Assembly (NCBI RefSeq): GCF_038396765.1
Contig: NZ_CP150096.1
Span: forward strand, 1,595,001 to 1,659,000
From: Chitinophaga caseinilytica
GTDB lineage: Bacteria; Bacteroidota; Bacteroidia; Chitinophagales; Chitinophagaceae
DNA: 64,000 nt
Direction: 5' to 3'
Shown: positions 55,501 through 63,316 of the stretch, in pieces
Layout: every line of letters begins with the position of its first letter
How positions within the stretch are numbered: position 1 is the stretch's first letter
The notes under the pieces: model-generated
Databases searched by the model: none
Told to the model about the DNA's origin: nothing
Seen by the model: the letters and a program-made list of their open reading frames with translations, nothing else
Position numbers and translations under genes: made by a program

Positions 55501-56863
55501 ATTGAACGATATGGCCGGCGCATTGCTGCGGGCCTTCGGGTCCGGTGGGCAGAAGGGGTTGGCTGATCACGGCGAGGCCACAAATTCGTCTGCCACACCG
55601 TTCAGTAACAACTTCGTCAACAATAGCTGGGAACGGCTTAAGCAGAAAGAAAATCGGGGTAATTCCAATCCTAACCGTCCACGCGCTTATCTCAATTTCG
55701 TGTTGTTCGATGAGCAACTCGGGATGGTGGAGGAAAATAGTGGGGTAAGACAGGTGGCAGCGAATCCAGACCAACTCCAAACGCTGGCCCAGGATAATAT
55801 GGTAGTGCAAAAAAGCGGCTACCTGTACGTTTATACCAGCAATGAAACGCCCCAGGATGTTTACTTCGACAATCTGACCGTAATGGCGATATCCGGGCCA
55901 TTGCTGGAGGAAACGCATTATTATCCTTATGGCCTCGCTATGGCGGGTATCAGCGCCAAAGCGATCTACAAGCCGGAAAATAAATACCAGTACAACGGGA
56001 AGGAACTGCAGAACAAGGAGTTTTCAGGAAATGGTGGCAGCGGCCTGGAATGGTATGACTACGGTGCGAGGATGTACGATCCGCAAATCGGCAGATGGCA
56101 CCATATTGATCCGAAAACGGATCAAATGAGGAGATGGTCTCCTTATAATTATGCGTTCGATAACCCGCTCCGTTTTATCGATCCGGACGGCATGGCCCCG
56201 GATGATTGGGTCGCAACTAAAAATTCCAACGGAACATATACACCGAGGTATTACAGCTCGAAATCATTCGCGCAAAAGGCCGTCGAAGAAGGAGGCTATT
56301 ATCTCGGAAAAGAGGCAACGATCAACGCAAACGACGGTAACACCTATAAACTGAACAGGGACGGTACTGCCGATGTAGTAAAACCTGAAGAGAAGAAAGA
56401 CGAAAAAGAAGATAAAAAGGAAACTAAGGAAGCGAAAGCGAGTGTAACCAAGAGCGCAGGTGATTTAGAGCCGGTCGAGACCAAAACCGCGAGCGATCTC
56501 AACACCACGATCAATATCGATAAATCGCTCGAAATCATTGACAAAGTCAACGATGGTATTGGATTAGAAAATTCCGTAAAAGACGGGGGGATCGAACTTG
56601 CTAAGAAAATTAGCCCGTCAGGGCTTGAGAAAATCGGGAAGTTTGTAGCAACGGTCGGGATCGTTTCTGCTGCAGTAGATGCTTCAATTGCCGCTGCCCA
56701 GGCATTTGGAGATCCAACGGTGGGTAACGTCGCCAAAGCTGTTCTAAAAGTTGGGCTGTTAGCACTTGAAGTCGGAGGAAAGGTGAATCCCGCCGTTGGT
56801 ATTGTGACAGGGATATTGGACATGACTGGCGCTACAGATGCATTGTTTAAATTGTTAGATTAA
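52529..56863 (+). CDS. RHS repeat-associated core protein with DUF6443 N-terminus and variable C-terminal tip
   Basis: A 1444-residue secreted protein (signal [18 protein letters not shown]). A DUF6443-type N-terminal domain ([20 protein letters not shown]) leads into many YD repeats ([51 protein letters not shown]). The RHS core lies near residues 1125-1230 ([55 protein letters not shown]). After the core the ~215-residue tip is unlike the rest: a Lys/Glu linker (1288-1304) and Ala/Gly/Val-rich hydrophobic stretches (about 1373-1395 and 1402-1436). In polymorphic toxins that position holds the toxin. The tip matches no toxin family I recognise. Confidence 0.83.
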   Translation: MKSDRTYPRFALISWLIGFVIPTALFAQNAPNTSSRPVATPAAVPANYPGTANNYIRVWEPSMPSNDPAIISAPARTVKEVKQTTRYFDGLGREIQSVEKGIGGIIDTIATGGKDRVSMKIYDVFGREQLIYLPYVHQATSDGLFKTTPFSSQATFLQSATLSPATSGETIFYSQSDFEASPLNRVLKSYAPGNSWAKSGGNRPVETQYLLNTVSDSVRIWTIAPGVAIPTSAAGQTYAAGQLEKLVTKDEAGNEIVEYKDKSGQIVLKKWQLATTPGTAHVGWLCTYYVYDITGNLRFVIPPKAVEAILGSWVISAAITHELCFYYQFDERKRHIVKKVPGAGPVHLVYDTRDRLVFLQDSAQRAKTPTREWQVMFYDGLDRPTMSALYASNASRQQIQDSTNNLPATGNPVPNITGYTPVSYTYYDDYSWTGKHAVETADLTKPQAGGNAYAEFNTAVSTLTQGLETGSKLRVLGAPTEKWLISTVYYNDKGRAIQLIADNASGGKTVSTSLYDFSGKLLSRYDRHSNPSSTSDPSNTLLTMNRYDATGKIRSVKKRVNDNSATDKVISEYNYDESGNLRDKRLGVSGAATQIEKLTHEYNIRGWLKSINKSYAVTAGSTANWFGMELSYDYGFQTNQYNGNIAGVRWKSMGDGVARAYGYLYDKANRLRSADFNQLNTTASTLWEKNLVDFSVSNLAYDVGGNILSMKQMGLKAGVPAVVDQLRYEYYAGSNKLRFVRDTANDVASLLGDFKEPAANNSSNASAPATDFDYTYNQNGSLISDKNKDISAITYNHLHQPQLIIITGKGTIAFEYDANGIKLKKTVTDNTVTPAKVSSTVYLPGTIYENDTLAFVGHEEGRIRAVRKTGQPVAFSYDYFLKDHLGNVRMVLTDQTDFSMYQASMEPENAAKETALFSNVDASRVDKPVGYPEDEQTKKNAAVAKLNGADPDRRIGPSLVLKVMAGDTIRIGARAFYKTGPGGQPSRTTAPLNDMAGALLRAFGSGGQKGLADHGEATNSSATPFSNNFVNNSWERLKQKENRGNSNPNRPRAYLNFVLFDEQLGMVEENSGVRQVAANPDQLQTLAQDNMVVQKSGYLYVYTSNETPQDVYFDNLTVMAISGPLLEETHYYPYGLAMAGISAKAIYKPENKYQYNGKELQNKEFSGNGGSGLEWYDYGARMYDPQIGRWHHIDPKTDQMRRWSPYNYAFDNPLRFIDPDGMAPDDWVATKNSNGTYTPRYYSSKSFAQKAVEEGGYYLGKEATINANDGNTYKLNRDGTADVVKPEEKKDEKEDKKETKEAKASVTKSAGDLEPVETKTASDLNTTINIDKSLEIIDKVNDGIGLENSVKDGGIELAKKISPSGLEKIGKFVATVGIVSAAVDASIAAAQAFGDPTVGNVAKAVLKVGLLALEVGGKVNPAVGIVTGILDMTGATDALFKLLD

Positions 56864-56878
56864 TATATTTTTACCTTT

Positions 56879-57274
56879 ATGCTATATAGATTCGCTGCCG
56901 GTTTTTACCAGTATTTCCTTCACATTAACAAAGGAATCCCTTATACCAGGACCATTGTGACTTTATCTTTTTTGCTTTTTATGCACGTGGTTCAAATTGG
57001 TATCATATTTAATATCTCCCCAGAACTACTGATCTTCTGGGAGCCAATCAAAAACAAGTTATTACAGCGAGTCATGGCAACCGTATATTTCCTGGGTATA
57101 ATGGGTATGATATCAATCATCTTTAGAAAAAGCCGACTTGAAGAGGAGGAATTCACGGAAGAGCAATTGAAAAAGTGGCGCAGAATTGTTCCATGGTACT
57201 TCATCATCAATTTCGTTTTATTAACAGCATTACTAATTAAGTCTGGTATCGATAAGGGGTTAATAAAAACTTAA
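56879..57274 (+). CDS. Small three-helix membrane protein, candidate immunity protein
   Basis: A 131-residue protein starting 15 bp after the RHS stop. Three hydrophobic helices are visible: TIVTLSFLLFMHVVQIGIIF, ATVYFLGIMGMISIIF and WYFIINFVLLTALLI, with an acidic/basic cytoplasmic-type loop (RKSRLEEEEFTEEQLKKWRR) between the last two. I know no family match. It is visibly AT-rich compared with neighbouring genes. A small membrane protein directly after an RHS tip with hydrophobic stretches fits immunity to a membrane-active toxin, by analogy with colicin immunity proteins. That role is inference. Confidence 0.6.
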   Translation: MLYRFAAGFYQYFLHINKGIPYTRTIVTLSFLLFMHVVQIGIIFNISPELLIFWEPIKNKLLQRVMATVYFLGIMGMISIIFRKSRLEEEEFTEEQLKKWRRIVPWYFIINFVLLTALLIKSGIDKGLIKT

Positions 57275-57336
57275 TATGGTAGAATACATTACTATCTGCC
57301 GGTTACATCATTAGTTTACTGATACTTCCATGTACA

Positions 57337-57368
57337 AAAAAAGCCAGACCGTCCAGGTCTGGCTTTTT
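57337..57368. terminator. Bidirectional terminator ending the RHS operon
   Basis: AAAGCCAGACC (57340-57350) pairs with GGTCTGGCTTT (57356-57366), with A7 before and T5 after. The convergent TPR gene ends 20 bp away. Confidence 0.87.
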
Positions 57369-57387
57369 CCATAATAATATAAGCTGA

Positions 57388-58038
57388 TCAACCAGGCATG
57401 CGGCTGATGTATTTATCCATTTCCTTGATCTGGCTCACGATCTGTTCGGTCGTGGGTTTTTGCGCTTTCGCACGGCGGAAGAAATCTTTCGCGGTTTTGA
57501 AATCGCGGCGGCTCATGGCGATTGAGCAGAGCATCAGCAGGGCGCCGGCCGTATTCTCTTTATCGGGGAGACCAAGGCGCACGGCTTTCTTCAGGTTCGC
57601 ATCGGCTGATTTGATATCGTTTTTCTGATAGGCGATAGTGCCCAGCTGGAAGAACTGCATCCCTTCGTATTCCTTCATCGGGCTACCGGTTTTGATACTG
57701 GCCTTTACGGCAGCTTCGGCTTTGTCGAGGTCCTGGTTTTGCATGGCCAGGTTGCTCTGCATGAAGTAGTATACGGAACGGATGGGCTTGATGAGCAGTT
57801 TCGGGAATTTCACCATGTTCATATATCGCATGGCGCCGTCTACGTCCCCCATTTCCACAGCTTCCTGTACAAGCCGCATGGGGCCAAAGAGAAAATGGGT
57901 CACAATGCAAACCAGGGCCAGCACGAGCACGATCGTAGCTTCCCACCAGCCCACGCCAAGGCCGAGGGCAATACCGCCAACGAGAAGTACCAGTCCAAGC
58001 GGCAAGCGGTATTTAATAAATAAGTTAAATGCTTTCAT
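57388..58038 (-). CDS. Membrane-anchored TPR-like protein
   Basis: About 216 residues from the ATG at 58038 (MKAFNLFIKYRLPLGLVLLV); a TTG ten codons earlier overlaps the promoter element TATCTTTG, which settles the start. Two N-terminal helices form a hairpin (LPLGLVLLVGGIALGLGVGW, ATIVLVLALVCIVTHFLF). The rest is helical repeats of tetratricopeptide type (YFMQSNLAMQNQDLDKAEAA, FFQLGTIAYQKNDIKSADAN, LLMLCSIAMSRRDFKTAKDF), a protein-binding scaffold facing the cytoplasm or periplasm. Partner unknown. Confidence 0.75.
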   Translation of the reverse strand: MKAFNLFIKYRLPLGLVLLVGGIALGLGVGWWEATIVLVLALVCIVTHFLFGPMRLVQEAVEMGDVDGAMRYMNMVKFPKLLIKPIRSVYYFMQSNLAMQNQDLDKAEAAVKASIKTGSPMKEYEGMQFFQLGTIAYQKNDIKSADANLKKAVRLGLPDKENTAGALLMLCSIAMSRRDFKTAKDFFRRAKAQKPTTEQIVSQIKEMDKYISRMPG

Positions 58039-58057
58039 ATGAATTTGAAACGAAGGG

Positions 58058-58065
58058 CAAAGATA
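58058..58065 (-). promoter_or_regulatory. Candidate -7 promoter element of the TPR gene
   Basis: TATCTTTG on the minus strand, exact TAnnTTTG, 19 bp upstream of the ATG at 58038; predicted start of transcription near 58050. Confidence 0.55.
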
Positions 58066-58080
58066 CAATAACTAAAAACG

Positions 58081-58111
58081 AAAAAGCGGAGCAAATTTTG
58101 CCCCGCTTTTT
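58081..58111 (-). terminator. Terminator after the 58.1-kb lipoprotein gene
   Basis: AAAAAGCGG...GCAAA pairs with TTTGC...CCGCTTTTT (58081-58111, one mismatch), 28 bp past the stop; A-rich DNA to the left provides the U tract on the minus strand. Confidence 0.78.
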
Positions 58112-58138
58112 CCGGTTATTCCTATCGCAGTCAGGCAA

Positions 58139-58642
58139 TTACTGCCTGCTGAATGAATAAACTATATAAGCTGTTTTTCCGTCATGTGTTACCGGCGCCC
58201 GCCATACCATGCTGCTCCCGTCTGCCTGCGCAAGCTCCACCCGATAACCGTCAAGCACGTTTTTCGCCTTCTCGCCGGTCATTACTTCCTTGAACTGCAA
58301 CATAATGGAACCACCCTGGTTGATGGTGCTCCAAACGATGTTCTGCGTGCCCGGCGCACAGCCGGTGGCGGAACTGTTTACGGTATATGAGCCCTTACTG
58401 TTGGAAGGCAACACCCACCTGCTGCCCTTCAGGCAATCGGGCGGGATATTGGAAAATACGGAGGAAATTTTCGCATCGGAAGGAAGGCCTTCATAGGTGA
58501 TGCTGTTGAGGGACCAGCTGCCGGTGGCCGCCTTGCGCAAGCCGCCAGCGGTTACCGTTGTGCCTTTTTGCGACGCACAGGCGCTGAACAGCAGCGTGGC
58601 CGCTCCTAAAACCGTGAAAAGGCGGGTCAATTGCTTTGTCAT
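58139..58642 (-). CDS. Lipoprotein, possibly lipocalin-like
   Basis: A 167-residue lipoprotein (MTKQLTRLFTVLGAATLLFS, lipid Cys in FSACASQ). The mature part has GSWSLNSITYEGLPSD near its start, the G-x-W strand common in lipocalin-like Bacteroidota lipoproteins, a Cys pair (IPPDCLKGSRW and SATGCAPGTQN), and a late strand pattern (GSIMLQFKEVMTGE, YRVELAQADGSSMVWRAPV). No family is certain. It is a single gene with its own terminator. Confidence 0.65.
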   Translation of the reverse strand: MTKQLTRLFTVLGAATLLFSACASQKGTTVTAGGLRKAATGSWSLNSITYEGLPSDAKISSVFSNIPPDCLKGSRWVLPSNSKGSYTVNSSATGCAPGTQNIVWSTINQGGSIMLQFKEVMTGEKAKNVLDGYRVELAQADGSSMVWRAPVTHDGKTAYIVYSFSRQ

Positions 58643-58701
58643 TGTTGGGATGTTTTTGTTGCTATGCTAACAAATTTCCGGCCAAAAGTGTTGAAAGGTA
58701 A

Positions 58702-58726
58702 AAGGGCACACGGTACGTGTGCCCTT
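58702..58726 (-). terminator. Perfect inverted repeat after the 58.8-kb lipoprotein, weak terminator
   Basis: AAGGGCACACG (58702-58712), loop GTA, CGTGTGCCCTT (58716-58726): an 11-bp perfect stem 43 bp past the stop at 58769. The U tract on the minus strand is broken (UUUACCUUU). Confidence 0.6.
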
Positions 58727-58768
58727 GGGGGAACAATGAATGTTTGAGGGGGGAATTCGTTCAGGCGT

Positions 58769-59560
58769 TCACCTGTTATAAGCGTATGTAATTGTTGTTC
58801 TGTTGATTACATGGCCGTCCGGGTTTTTGGACAGCACGGCTTTTTCCACCGGGTAACCCGCTTCGTTGAACCGGTAACTGTACTCCGTCGTCCATTCTTC
58901 GAAGCCTTGCCCATCGTACCAATGCTCTTTCGTACACAAACGGGGTGCTGTCTGCGTACCTGGCACCTGCCGCTTTACCGCCAGCTGTTCTACAGGGTCC
59001 GGATGATCGAGGTAACCGGTGTATTCCACATAATGGACTTTATGGAAAGTGCCGCTATGGTTATCGTCGGAAAAGAATTCCCTTTTCGCCAGGTTCCCCT
59101 GCGCATCGTACGTCAGCACGCGCCGGGCATTGGCCTTCCATCCCCCGTTCACCTTTTCGAATCCCGTTTCCTGTACCAGCCGGCCGCTTTCGTACTGGTA
59201 CTCCCAGTAATACTGCATCCCGTCCGCCACCGTATGCACTTCCATCTTCGCCAGGCGGCCGTTGGCATAGAAATAACGCGTTTCTTCCCCGCCGACCGAC
59301 ATTTTTTCCGGCATCCCGTCTTTATAACTGAACGTCATGTATGCCGAATCGGCGGTGGTAAATCCGGCGAAATACACCTGCTTGCTGAGCTGGCCGTTCT
59401 GCGTATACTCGTACCGGTTTACTTTATTGGCACCTTCGGTGGTGCGCATGAGCAGGTGGGCAGGCGTGTGCTGCCCGCGTTGGGGCCGGTCTTTCCGGCA
59501 CGCCGCTGCGGCGAAAATCATGGCTGCCGCAAGCACAGTGTATTTGAAATATGTTGTCAT
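58769..59560 (-). CDS. Lipoprotein with YD/RHS-like strand repeats
   Basis: A 263-residue lipoprotein (FKYTVLAAAMIFAAAAC, lipid Cys followed by RKDRPQ). The mature protein is a series of beta hairpins: RYEYTQNGQLSKQVYFAGFT, RYFYANGRLAKMEVHTVADG, YQYESGRLVQETGFEKVNGG, LTYDAQGNLAKREFFSDDNH, YSYRFNEAGYPVEKAVLS. The Y-x-Y...G-L pattern resembles YD repeats of RHS proteins and YwqK-type antitoxin repeats. It lies near but not in the RHS operon and is probably an outer-membrane surface protein. Function unknown. Confidence 0.65.
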   Translation of the reverse strand: MTTYFKYTVLAAAMIFAAAACRKDRPQRGQHTPAHLLMRTTEGANKVNRYEYTQNGQLSKQVYFAGFTTADSAYMTFSYKDGMPEKMSVGGEETRYFYANGRLAKMEVHTVADGMQYYWEYQYESGRLVQETGFEKVNGGWKANARRVLTYDAQGNLAKREFFSDDNHSGTFHKVHYVEYTGYLDHPDPVEQLAVKRQVPGTQTAPRLCTKEHWYDGQGFEEWTTEYSYRFNEAGYPVEKAVLSKNPDGHVINRTTITYAYNR

Positions 59561-59689
59561 GATGGGGTTAAATGGCGCTGGTTAATTTCCGTTTTCAGCT
59601 TTCACGATGCAAAATTGAAAAACGATTCCCCTTCCCGCAACCACATAAGGATGTGATTCGGGCGTCATGACATGTTGGCGATATGTGGA

Positions 59690-60322
59690 TTACACGAGTT
59701 TGTCGCGGAAAGCCTTGGCTACGGCCTCCGACTTGGAGTTTACATGCAGTTTTTCATAGATTTTCTTGATATGGGAACGCACGGTGTCGATCGAAATGAA
59801 AATTTCCGACGCGATCATTTTGTAACTGTACCCGTTTACGAGCAGCTGGAGCACTTCCTTTTCCCGCTCGGAAAGGTTGTACATCTCGTTGCGGTCGGAA
59901 GGCTGGCGGGCAAACAGGTGCAGCACCTGCCGCGCGATGCTCGACGTCATGGGCGCGCCGCCGTCGTACACGTCCTGGATATATTCGAGGAGCTTGTCTG
60001 GCGGGGTCTTTTTCAGGAGATACCCGTCTGCGCCTGCTTTGATGGCCTCGAATACGTGCTGGTTGTCGTCGAACACGGTAAGCATGAGGATGGGCATTTG
60101 GGGGAAACGGGAGCGGACGATGCGCAGGCCTTCGATGCCGTTGACGCCGGGCATGTCGATGTCCATTAACAGTACGTCAGGGAGCAGATCGTCCATCTGC
60201 TGCAGGATGTTGTCGCAATTACGGAATGCGCCGCATACTACAAAATTTTGTGCTCCGTCGATCAGTAATGTCAGGTTCTCTCGCAATTTGGTGTTATCCT
60301 CGTATAACACGATTCGGATCAT
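59690..60322 (-). CDS. NarL/FixJ-family response regulator
   Basis: A 210-residue two-domain regulator. The receiver domain has the acidic pair near its start (VLYEDNT) and the phospho-acceptor Asp in DVLLMDIDMPGVNGIEGL; MLTVFDDNQHVFEAIKAGAD and YLLKKTPPDKLLEYI follow with the conserved Thr and Lys. The C-terminal LuxR-type helix-turn-helix is LSEREKEVLQLLVNGYSYKM then SIDTVRSHIKKIYEKLHVNS. It lies downstream of the sensor kinase gene (70 bp), so the kinase is its probable partner. Targets unknown. Confidence 0.93.
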   Translation of the reverse strand: MIRIVLYEDNTKLRENLTLLIDGAQNFVVCGAFRNCDNILQQMDDLLPDVLLMDIDMPGVNGIEGLRIVRSRFPQMPILMLTVFDDNQHVFEAIKAGADGYLLKKTPPDKLLEYIQDVYDGGAPMTSSIARQVLHLFARQPSDRNEMYNLSEREKEVLQLLVNGYSYKMIASEIFISIDTVRSHIKKIYEKLHVNSKSEAVAKAFRDKLV

Positions 60323-60391
60323 ATCCAGGGTTTGGGTAGTTGATAACTGAAGTAAAGGTAACGATCGGCGGGTTAAGCGCCAATCACATGC

Positions 60392-61198
60392 TTATGTGGT
60401 AGGGAACATGAGCGTCACCACGGTGCCTTTGCCCATCTGGCTTTGGATGCTGAACTGCCCGTTCATCCGGTAGGCGCGGCGCTGCATGTTCATGAGCCCG
60501 TCCCCGTCTCCGGCTTCCTTCACATCGAACCCCACGCCGTTATCCTGCACCCGCAGTACCAGCTGGCCTTTCCGGAGCTGGATGCGGACGTCGGCGAAGG
60601 TGCATTGCGCGTATTTGGCGATGTTGGTGATGGATTCCTTGTAGATCATGAAGAAGTCGTGCCGGTTTTCCAGCCGGAGCTTCCGGTTGTAAATCTTTTC
60701 GTCGATGTGGAAGGAAAACCCGATCCCCCGGGCTTCCAGCACGCCGGTGGTGAATTCCCGCATCCGGGCGATGACGCGCGGCGTGCTGTCGTTATGCGGA
60801 TTGATGCTCCAGACGATGTCGTCCATGCTTTCCATCATGCGGGTGGTGCTGTCGCCGATCTTGGCGAGGAAGTCCCGCGTTTTCTCCAGTTCCCCACGGC
60901 CGGCGCTCTTCTGGGCCATGGCGCTCATGATGTTGATGGAGGTGAGGGTACTGCCCATATCGTCGTGCAGGTCACGGGCGATGCGGCTCCTCACTTTTTC
61001 GGTAGCCAGGATGTGATTGACGCGCAGGCGGTGGATGGCGTACACCACGGCCGCGAGCGCCAGTGCAAGGGCGGCGTAAAACCATCCGCCGGGCAAGGCG
61101 GCAGCAACGGGAGCAGGCTGGTGCGCATGCGCCGGCAACTGGAGCAAAATAGCCGGAACGGTGGCCGGCAGGAGGCGAATATGATGGGGCGTTCGCAT
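60392..61198 (-). CDS. Sensor histidine kinase (HisKA_3 type)
   Basis: About 268 residues from the ATG at 61198 (MRTPHHIRLLPATVPAILLQ); an upstream TTG start would overlap the promoter element. One hydrophobic helix (WFYAALALALAAVVYAIHRL, about residues 42-61) anchors it. The dimerisation/phospho-acceptor domain has the His in RIARDLHDDMGSTLTSIN, and the ATPase domain has KESITNIAKYAQ (N box), VQDNGVGFDV (G1) and GDGLMNMQRRAYRMNG. There is no visible large sensor domain, so the signal may be membrane-derived or come from a partner. It pairs with the NarL-type regulator downstream. Confidence 0.9.
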   Translation of the reverse strand: MRTPHHIRLLPATVPAILLQLPAHAHQPAPVAAALPGGWFYAALALALAAVVYAIHRLRVNHILATEKVRSRIARDLHDDMGSTLTSINIMSAMAQKSAGRGELEKTRDFLAKIGDSTTRMMESMDDIVWSINPHNDSTPRVIARMREFTTGVLEARGIGFSFHIDEKIYNRKLRLENRHDFFMIYKESITNIAKYAQCTFADVRIQLRKGQLVLRVQDNGVGFDVKEAGDGDGLMNMQRRAYRMNGQFSIQSQMGKGTVVTLMFPTT

Positions 61199-61217
61199 AG
61201 TTTGGGGGAAAATCAAG

Positions 61218-61225
61218 CAAAAATA
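61218..61225 (-). promoter_or_regulatory. Candidate -7 promoter element of the histidine kinase operon
   Basis: TATTTTTG on the minus strand, exact TAnnTTTG, 19 bp upstream of the ATG at 61198. Confidence 0.45.
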
Positions 61226-61311
61226 ACCGCTTTATACTATGATTTGTACGTTCCGTCTGCCGAAACCGCCATTTCACATGTTTATGTGGCGGAGGTTATT
61301 GTTAAGCTGTT

Positions 61312-61319
61312 TACCTTTG
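61312..61319 (+). promoter_or_regulatory. Candidate -7 promoter element for a structured RNA
   Basis: TACCTTTG on the plus strand, exact TAnnTTTG; the predicted transcript would start near 61325, immediately before the folded region. No exact -33 box at 19-21 bp. Confidence 0.5.
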
Positions 61320-61324
61320 CCATT

Positions 61325-61518
61325 ACGAGAAACGATGCAATGCACAACCCCATGTACTGACTCCGGAACCTGAGAATCTTTCAGTTACATCGCGGATGCC
61401 CCTTTCCGACCGCAATATGTGGAAGGGATTGTTATGCAACTGCATTTACATTATAAAAACGCCTTATAGGAATATGCTGCTAATATAACGGGCGCAAGCT
61501 TCTGCTTGTGCCTTTTTT
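61325..61518 (+). ncRNA. Candidate structured RNA or leader ending in an intrinsic terminator
   Basis: No ORF longer than 12 codons. By eye it folds as a three-way junction: a closing stem from ATGCA (61335-61339) with TGCAT (61441-61445), TGCA (61341-61344) with TGCA (61435-61438), and CAACCC (61345-61350) with GGGATTG (61425-61431); hairpin A ATGTACTGA (61352-61360) with TCAGTTACAT (61381-61390, one bulge); hairpin B GCGG (61392-61395) with CCGC (61410-61413). An intrinsic terminator closes it at 61491-61518, 99 bp before the PepSY gene. It could be a separate small RNA or a terminator-gated leader. It matches no riboswitch class I recognise. Confidence 0.5.
61491..61518 (+). terminator. 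Intrinsic terminator between the structured RNA and the PepSY gene
   Basis: GGCGCAAGC (61491-61499), loop TTCT, GCTTGTGCC (61504-61512; one G-T pair), T6. No protein gene on the plus strand ends upstream, so it must serve an RNA or an attenuator. Confidence 0.85.
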
Positions 61519-61616
61519 ATTTCCCGAAAAATTCCCGATTTGAAAAACCTTTCCCGCTACGATTCCCGTCCTTTGCGGGAATCCGGCATGCCGGCACTGA
61601 TAAAGAAGCACATTTT

Positions 61617-62828
61617 ATGAAGATTTTTTTCCGGAATATCCACCTTTACCTCAGCCTGGCCGCGGGCCTCGTCATCATGGTCACCTGTTTTACCGGGGCC
61701 GTGCTCGTTTTCGAAGAAGAGCTCAATCATACTTTTTCAAAAGAAAGATATTACGTTGACCCTCAGGGCGAAAGACTACCACTGGCCCAGCTGGTCAGCA
61801 ACCTGAACGAAAAGGTGCCTGGCGCGAAAGTGAGCGCATTCAGGATTTACAACGATCCTGCGCGGAGCGTGGAACTGACTTTCTCGCCGGCTGAAAAGAA
61901 AGGCGAAAAGAAAGAAGGCGCCGGCGAAAAGAAGAAAGACGCCAAACCAGCGGCCGGTCGGCCGGGTGGTGGCGGAGGCGGTGGAAAGAAAGCTTTCATG
62001 AACCCGTACACCGGCGAAGTGATCGAAGTATACGTGTACCAGGATACGTTTTTCTATACCATGTTCGCGCTGCACCGCTGGATGCTGGGCGGCGCCGTGG
62101 GCAAGATGATCGTGGGCGTTTGCACCCTGGTTTTCCTGTTCATTATTCTGACGGGGATCATCCTGTGGTGGCCCAAAACGCGGAATATTCTCAAGCAGCG
62201 GCTGAAAGTGAAGTGGGACGCGGGCTGGAAGCGCCTGAACCATGATCTGCACATCGTTCTGGGCTTCTACGCGGCCATCTTCCTGTTCATTTTTGCATTT
62301 ACGGGGCTGGCCTGGTCGTTCGAATGGTTCAACGACGGGATCTATAAAGTGACGAACTCTTCACCCAAAGGCACGCCCCCGCCCGTATCGAACTATGTTG
62401 CGGAAGCGAAGCCCGTTGCCTTCGATGTGGTGTATCAAAAGGCCAAAACCACTGTGCCGGATGCGCATTTCTACAACATCGCCAAACCGAAAGACTCCGC
62501 CGCCGCGTACAGCGTCAGCATGATCACACCACGATCGGCGCACGAATCCGCATCGGATAACCTGTTCATCGACCAGTATTCAGGAGAGGTTTTGCAGTTG
62601 CAGGCTTTCGGGGACAGAAACCTGGGACAGCGGGTACGCAGCACCTTCAAACCGGTGCATATCGCTTCCATCTGGGGCACGCCGTCCAAAATCATCGGGC
62701 TCATCGTTTGCCTGTTGGGCGTCACCTTCCCCATCACCGGCATCATCATGTGGATCAATCGTTTGCGCAAACAAAAGAAAACAGGGAAATCGAAAGCCCG
62801 GTCGCCGCAGGAAGCGGCTGCCGCATAA
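61617..62828 (+). CDS. PepSY-associated TM-helix membrane protein
   Basis: About 403 residues from the ATG at 61617 (MKIFFRNIHLYLSLAAGLVI). Four membrane helices in the PepSY_TM pattern: residues ~10-32 (LAAGLVIMVTCFTGAVLVFE), KMIVGVCTLVFLFIILTGII, HIVLGFYAAIFLFIFAFTGL and IIGLIVCLLGVTFPITGIIM. His residues in the first (NIHLYL), second (ALHRWM) and third (LNHDLHIVLG) helix regions could hold haem or metal. A Lys/Gly-rich linker (EKKGEKKEGAGEKKKDAKP) interrupts the first periplasmic PepSY domain. Relatives are often iron-regulated and linked to siderophore receptors, or act as reductases; none is visible here. Confidence 0.82.
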   Translation: MKIFFRNIHLYLSLAAGLVIMVTCFTGAVLVFEEELNHTFSKERYYVDPQGERLPLAQLVSNLNEKVPGAKVSAFRIYNDPARSVELTFSPAEKKGEKKEGAGEKKKDAKPAAGRPGGGGGGGKKAFMNPYTGEVIEVYVYQDTFFYTMFALHRWMLGGAVGKMIVGVCTLVFLFIILTGIILWWPKTRNILKQRLKVKWDAGWKRLNHDLHIVLGFYAAIFLFIFAFTGLAWSFEWFNDGIYKVTNSSPKGTPPPVSNYVAEAKPVAFDVVYQKAKTTVPDAHFYNIAKPKDSAAAYSVSMITPRSAHESASDNLFIDQYSGEVLQLQAFGDRNLGQRVRSTFKPVHIASIWGTPSKIIGLIVCLLGVTFPITGIIMWINRLRKQKKTGKSKARSPQEAAAA

Positions 62829-62848
62829 GGCGAAATTCATGATAGGGG

Positions 62849-62880
62849 AAAGCAGTGCCACGGCGCTGCTTTTTCTTTTT
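62849..62880 (+). terminator. Intrinsic terminator after the PepSY gene
   Basis: AAAGCAGTGCC (62849-62859) pairs with GGCGCTGCTTT (62862-62872; one G-T pair), followed by a T-rich tract to 62880. Confidence 0.78.
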
Positions 62881-62889
62881 CATCCAACC

Positions 62890-63228
62890 TCAATCGCCAC
62901 CGCCGCCATCTCCTCCACCGTCGCCACCGCTATCTCCGCCGCTATCTCCGCCACTATCCCCCCAGTCGCCGCTGGCGCCGCCACCACCACCATCGCCACC
63001 GCCATAACCGCCGAAGGAATCGGATGCGGAATTGTTATCGCCCGTGGCGGAATCGGAATAGCTCCAGGGGGAGGATGACGTGTAATCGCTGTTGCCATTG
63101 CCTTTCAGCCGTTTCCGGAACAGGAAGAAGAGGAGCGTCGCCAGGCCGAAAGCCGCGAGTGGCCAGAAAAACAGGAGCGTTTCCAGGGAAACGAGCAGGA
63201 CCGCGGGATAAATTTGCAAGCTGAACAT
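62890..63228 (-). CDS. Small membrane protein with Gly/Asp/Ser-rich tail
   Basis: A 112-residue protein. Residues 1-37 are two hydrophobic helices or one long one (MFSLQIYPAVLLVSLETLLF, FWPLAAFGLATLLFFLF), followed by a short basic segment (RKRLKG) and a tail of about 70 residues made almost only of Gly, Asp and Ser (DSFGGYGGGDGGGGG, then repeats of GDSGGDSGG to the end). The layout resembles small TPM-domain-associated or YgcG-like membrane proteins with glycine-rich ends, but there is no catalytic domain. The codon pattern (GGNGAN) makes chance frames on the other strand; this frame has the plausible N-terminus. Confidence 0.55.
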   Translation of the reverse strand: MFSLQIYPAVLLVSLETLLFFWPLAAFGLATLLFFLFRKRLKGNGNSDYTSSSPWSYSDSATGDNNSASDSFGGYGGGDGGGGGASGDWGDSGGDSGGDSGGDGGGDGGGGD

Positions 63229-63316
63229 CGGTATGTTAATTTAAAGGGCGTTTCGGACGGAAATGCTATTTTAGGGAAATTACCATTTAATTAACCGAAA
63301 GTATCCAATTTTGCGC

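Noticed and set aside
61350..61420. TPP riboswitch suggested by a CTGAGA word and a GAACCTGA word near 61367-61376
   Set aside because: The TPP elements would be in the wrong order and overlap each other, and the conserved pairing is absent.
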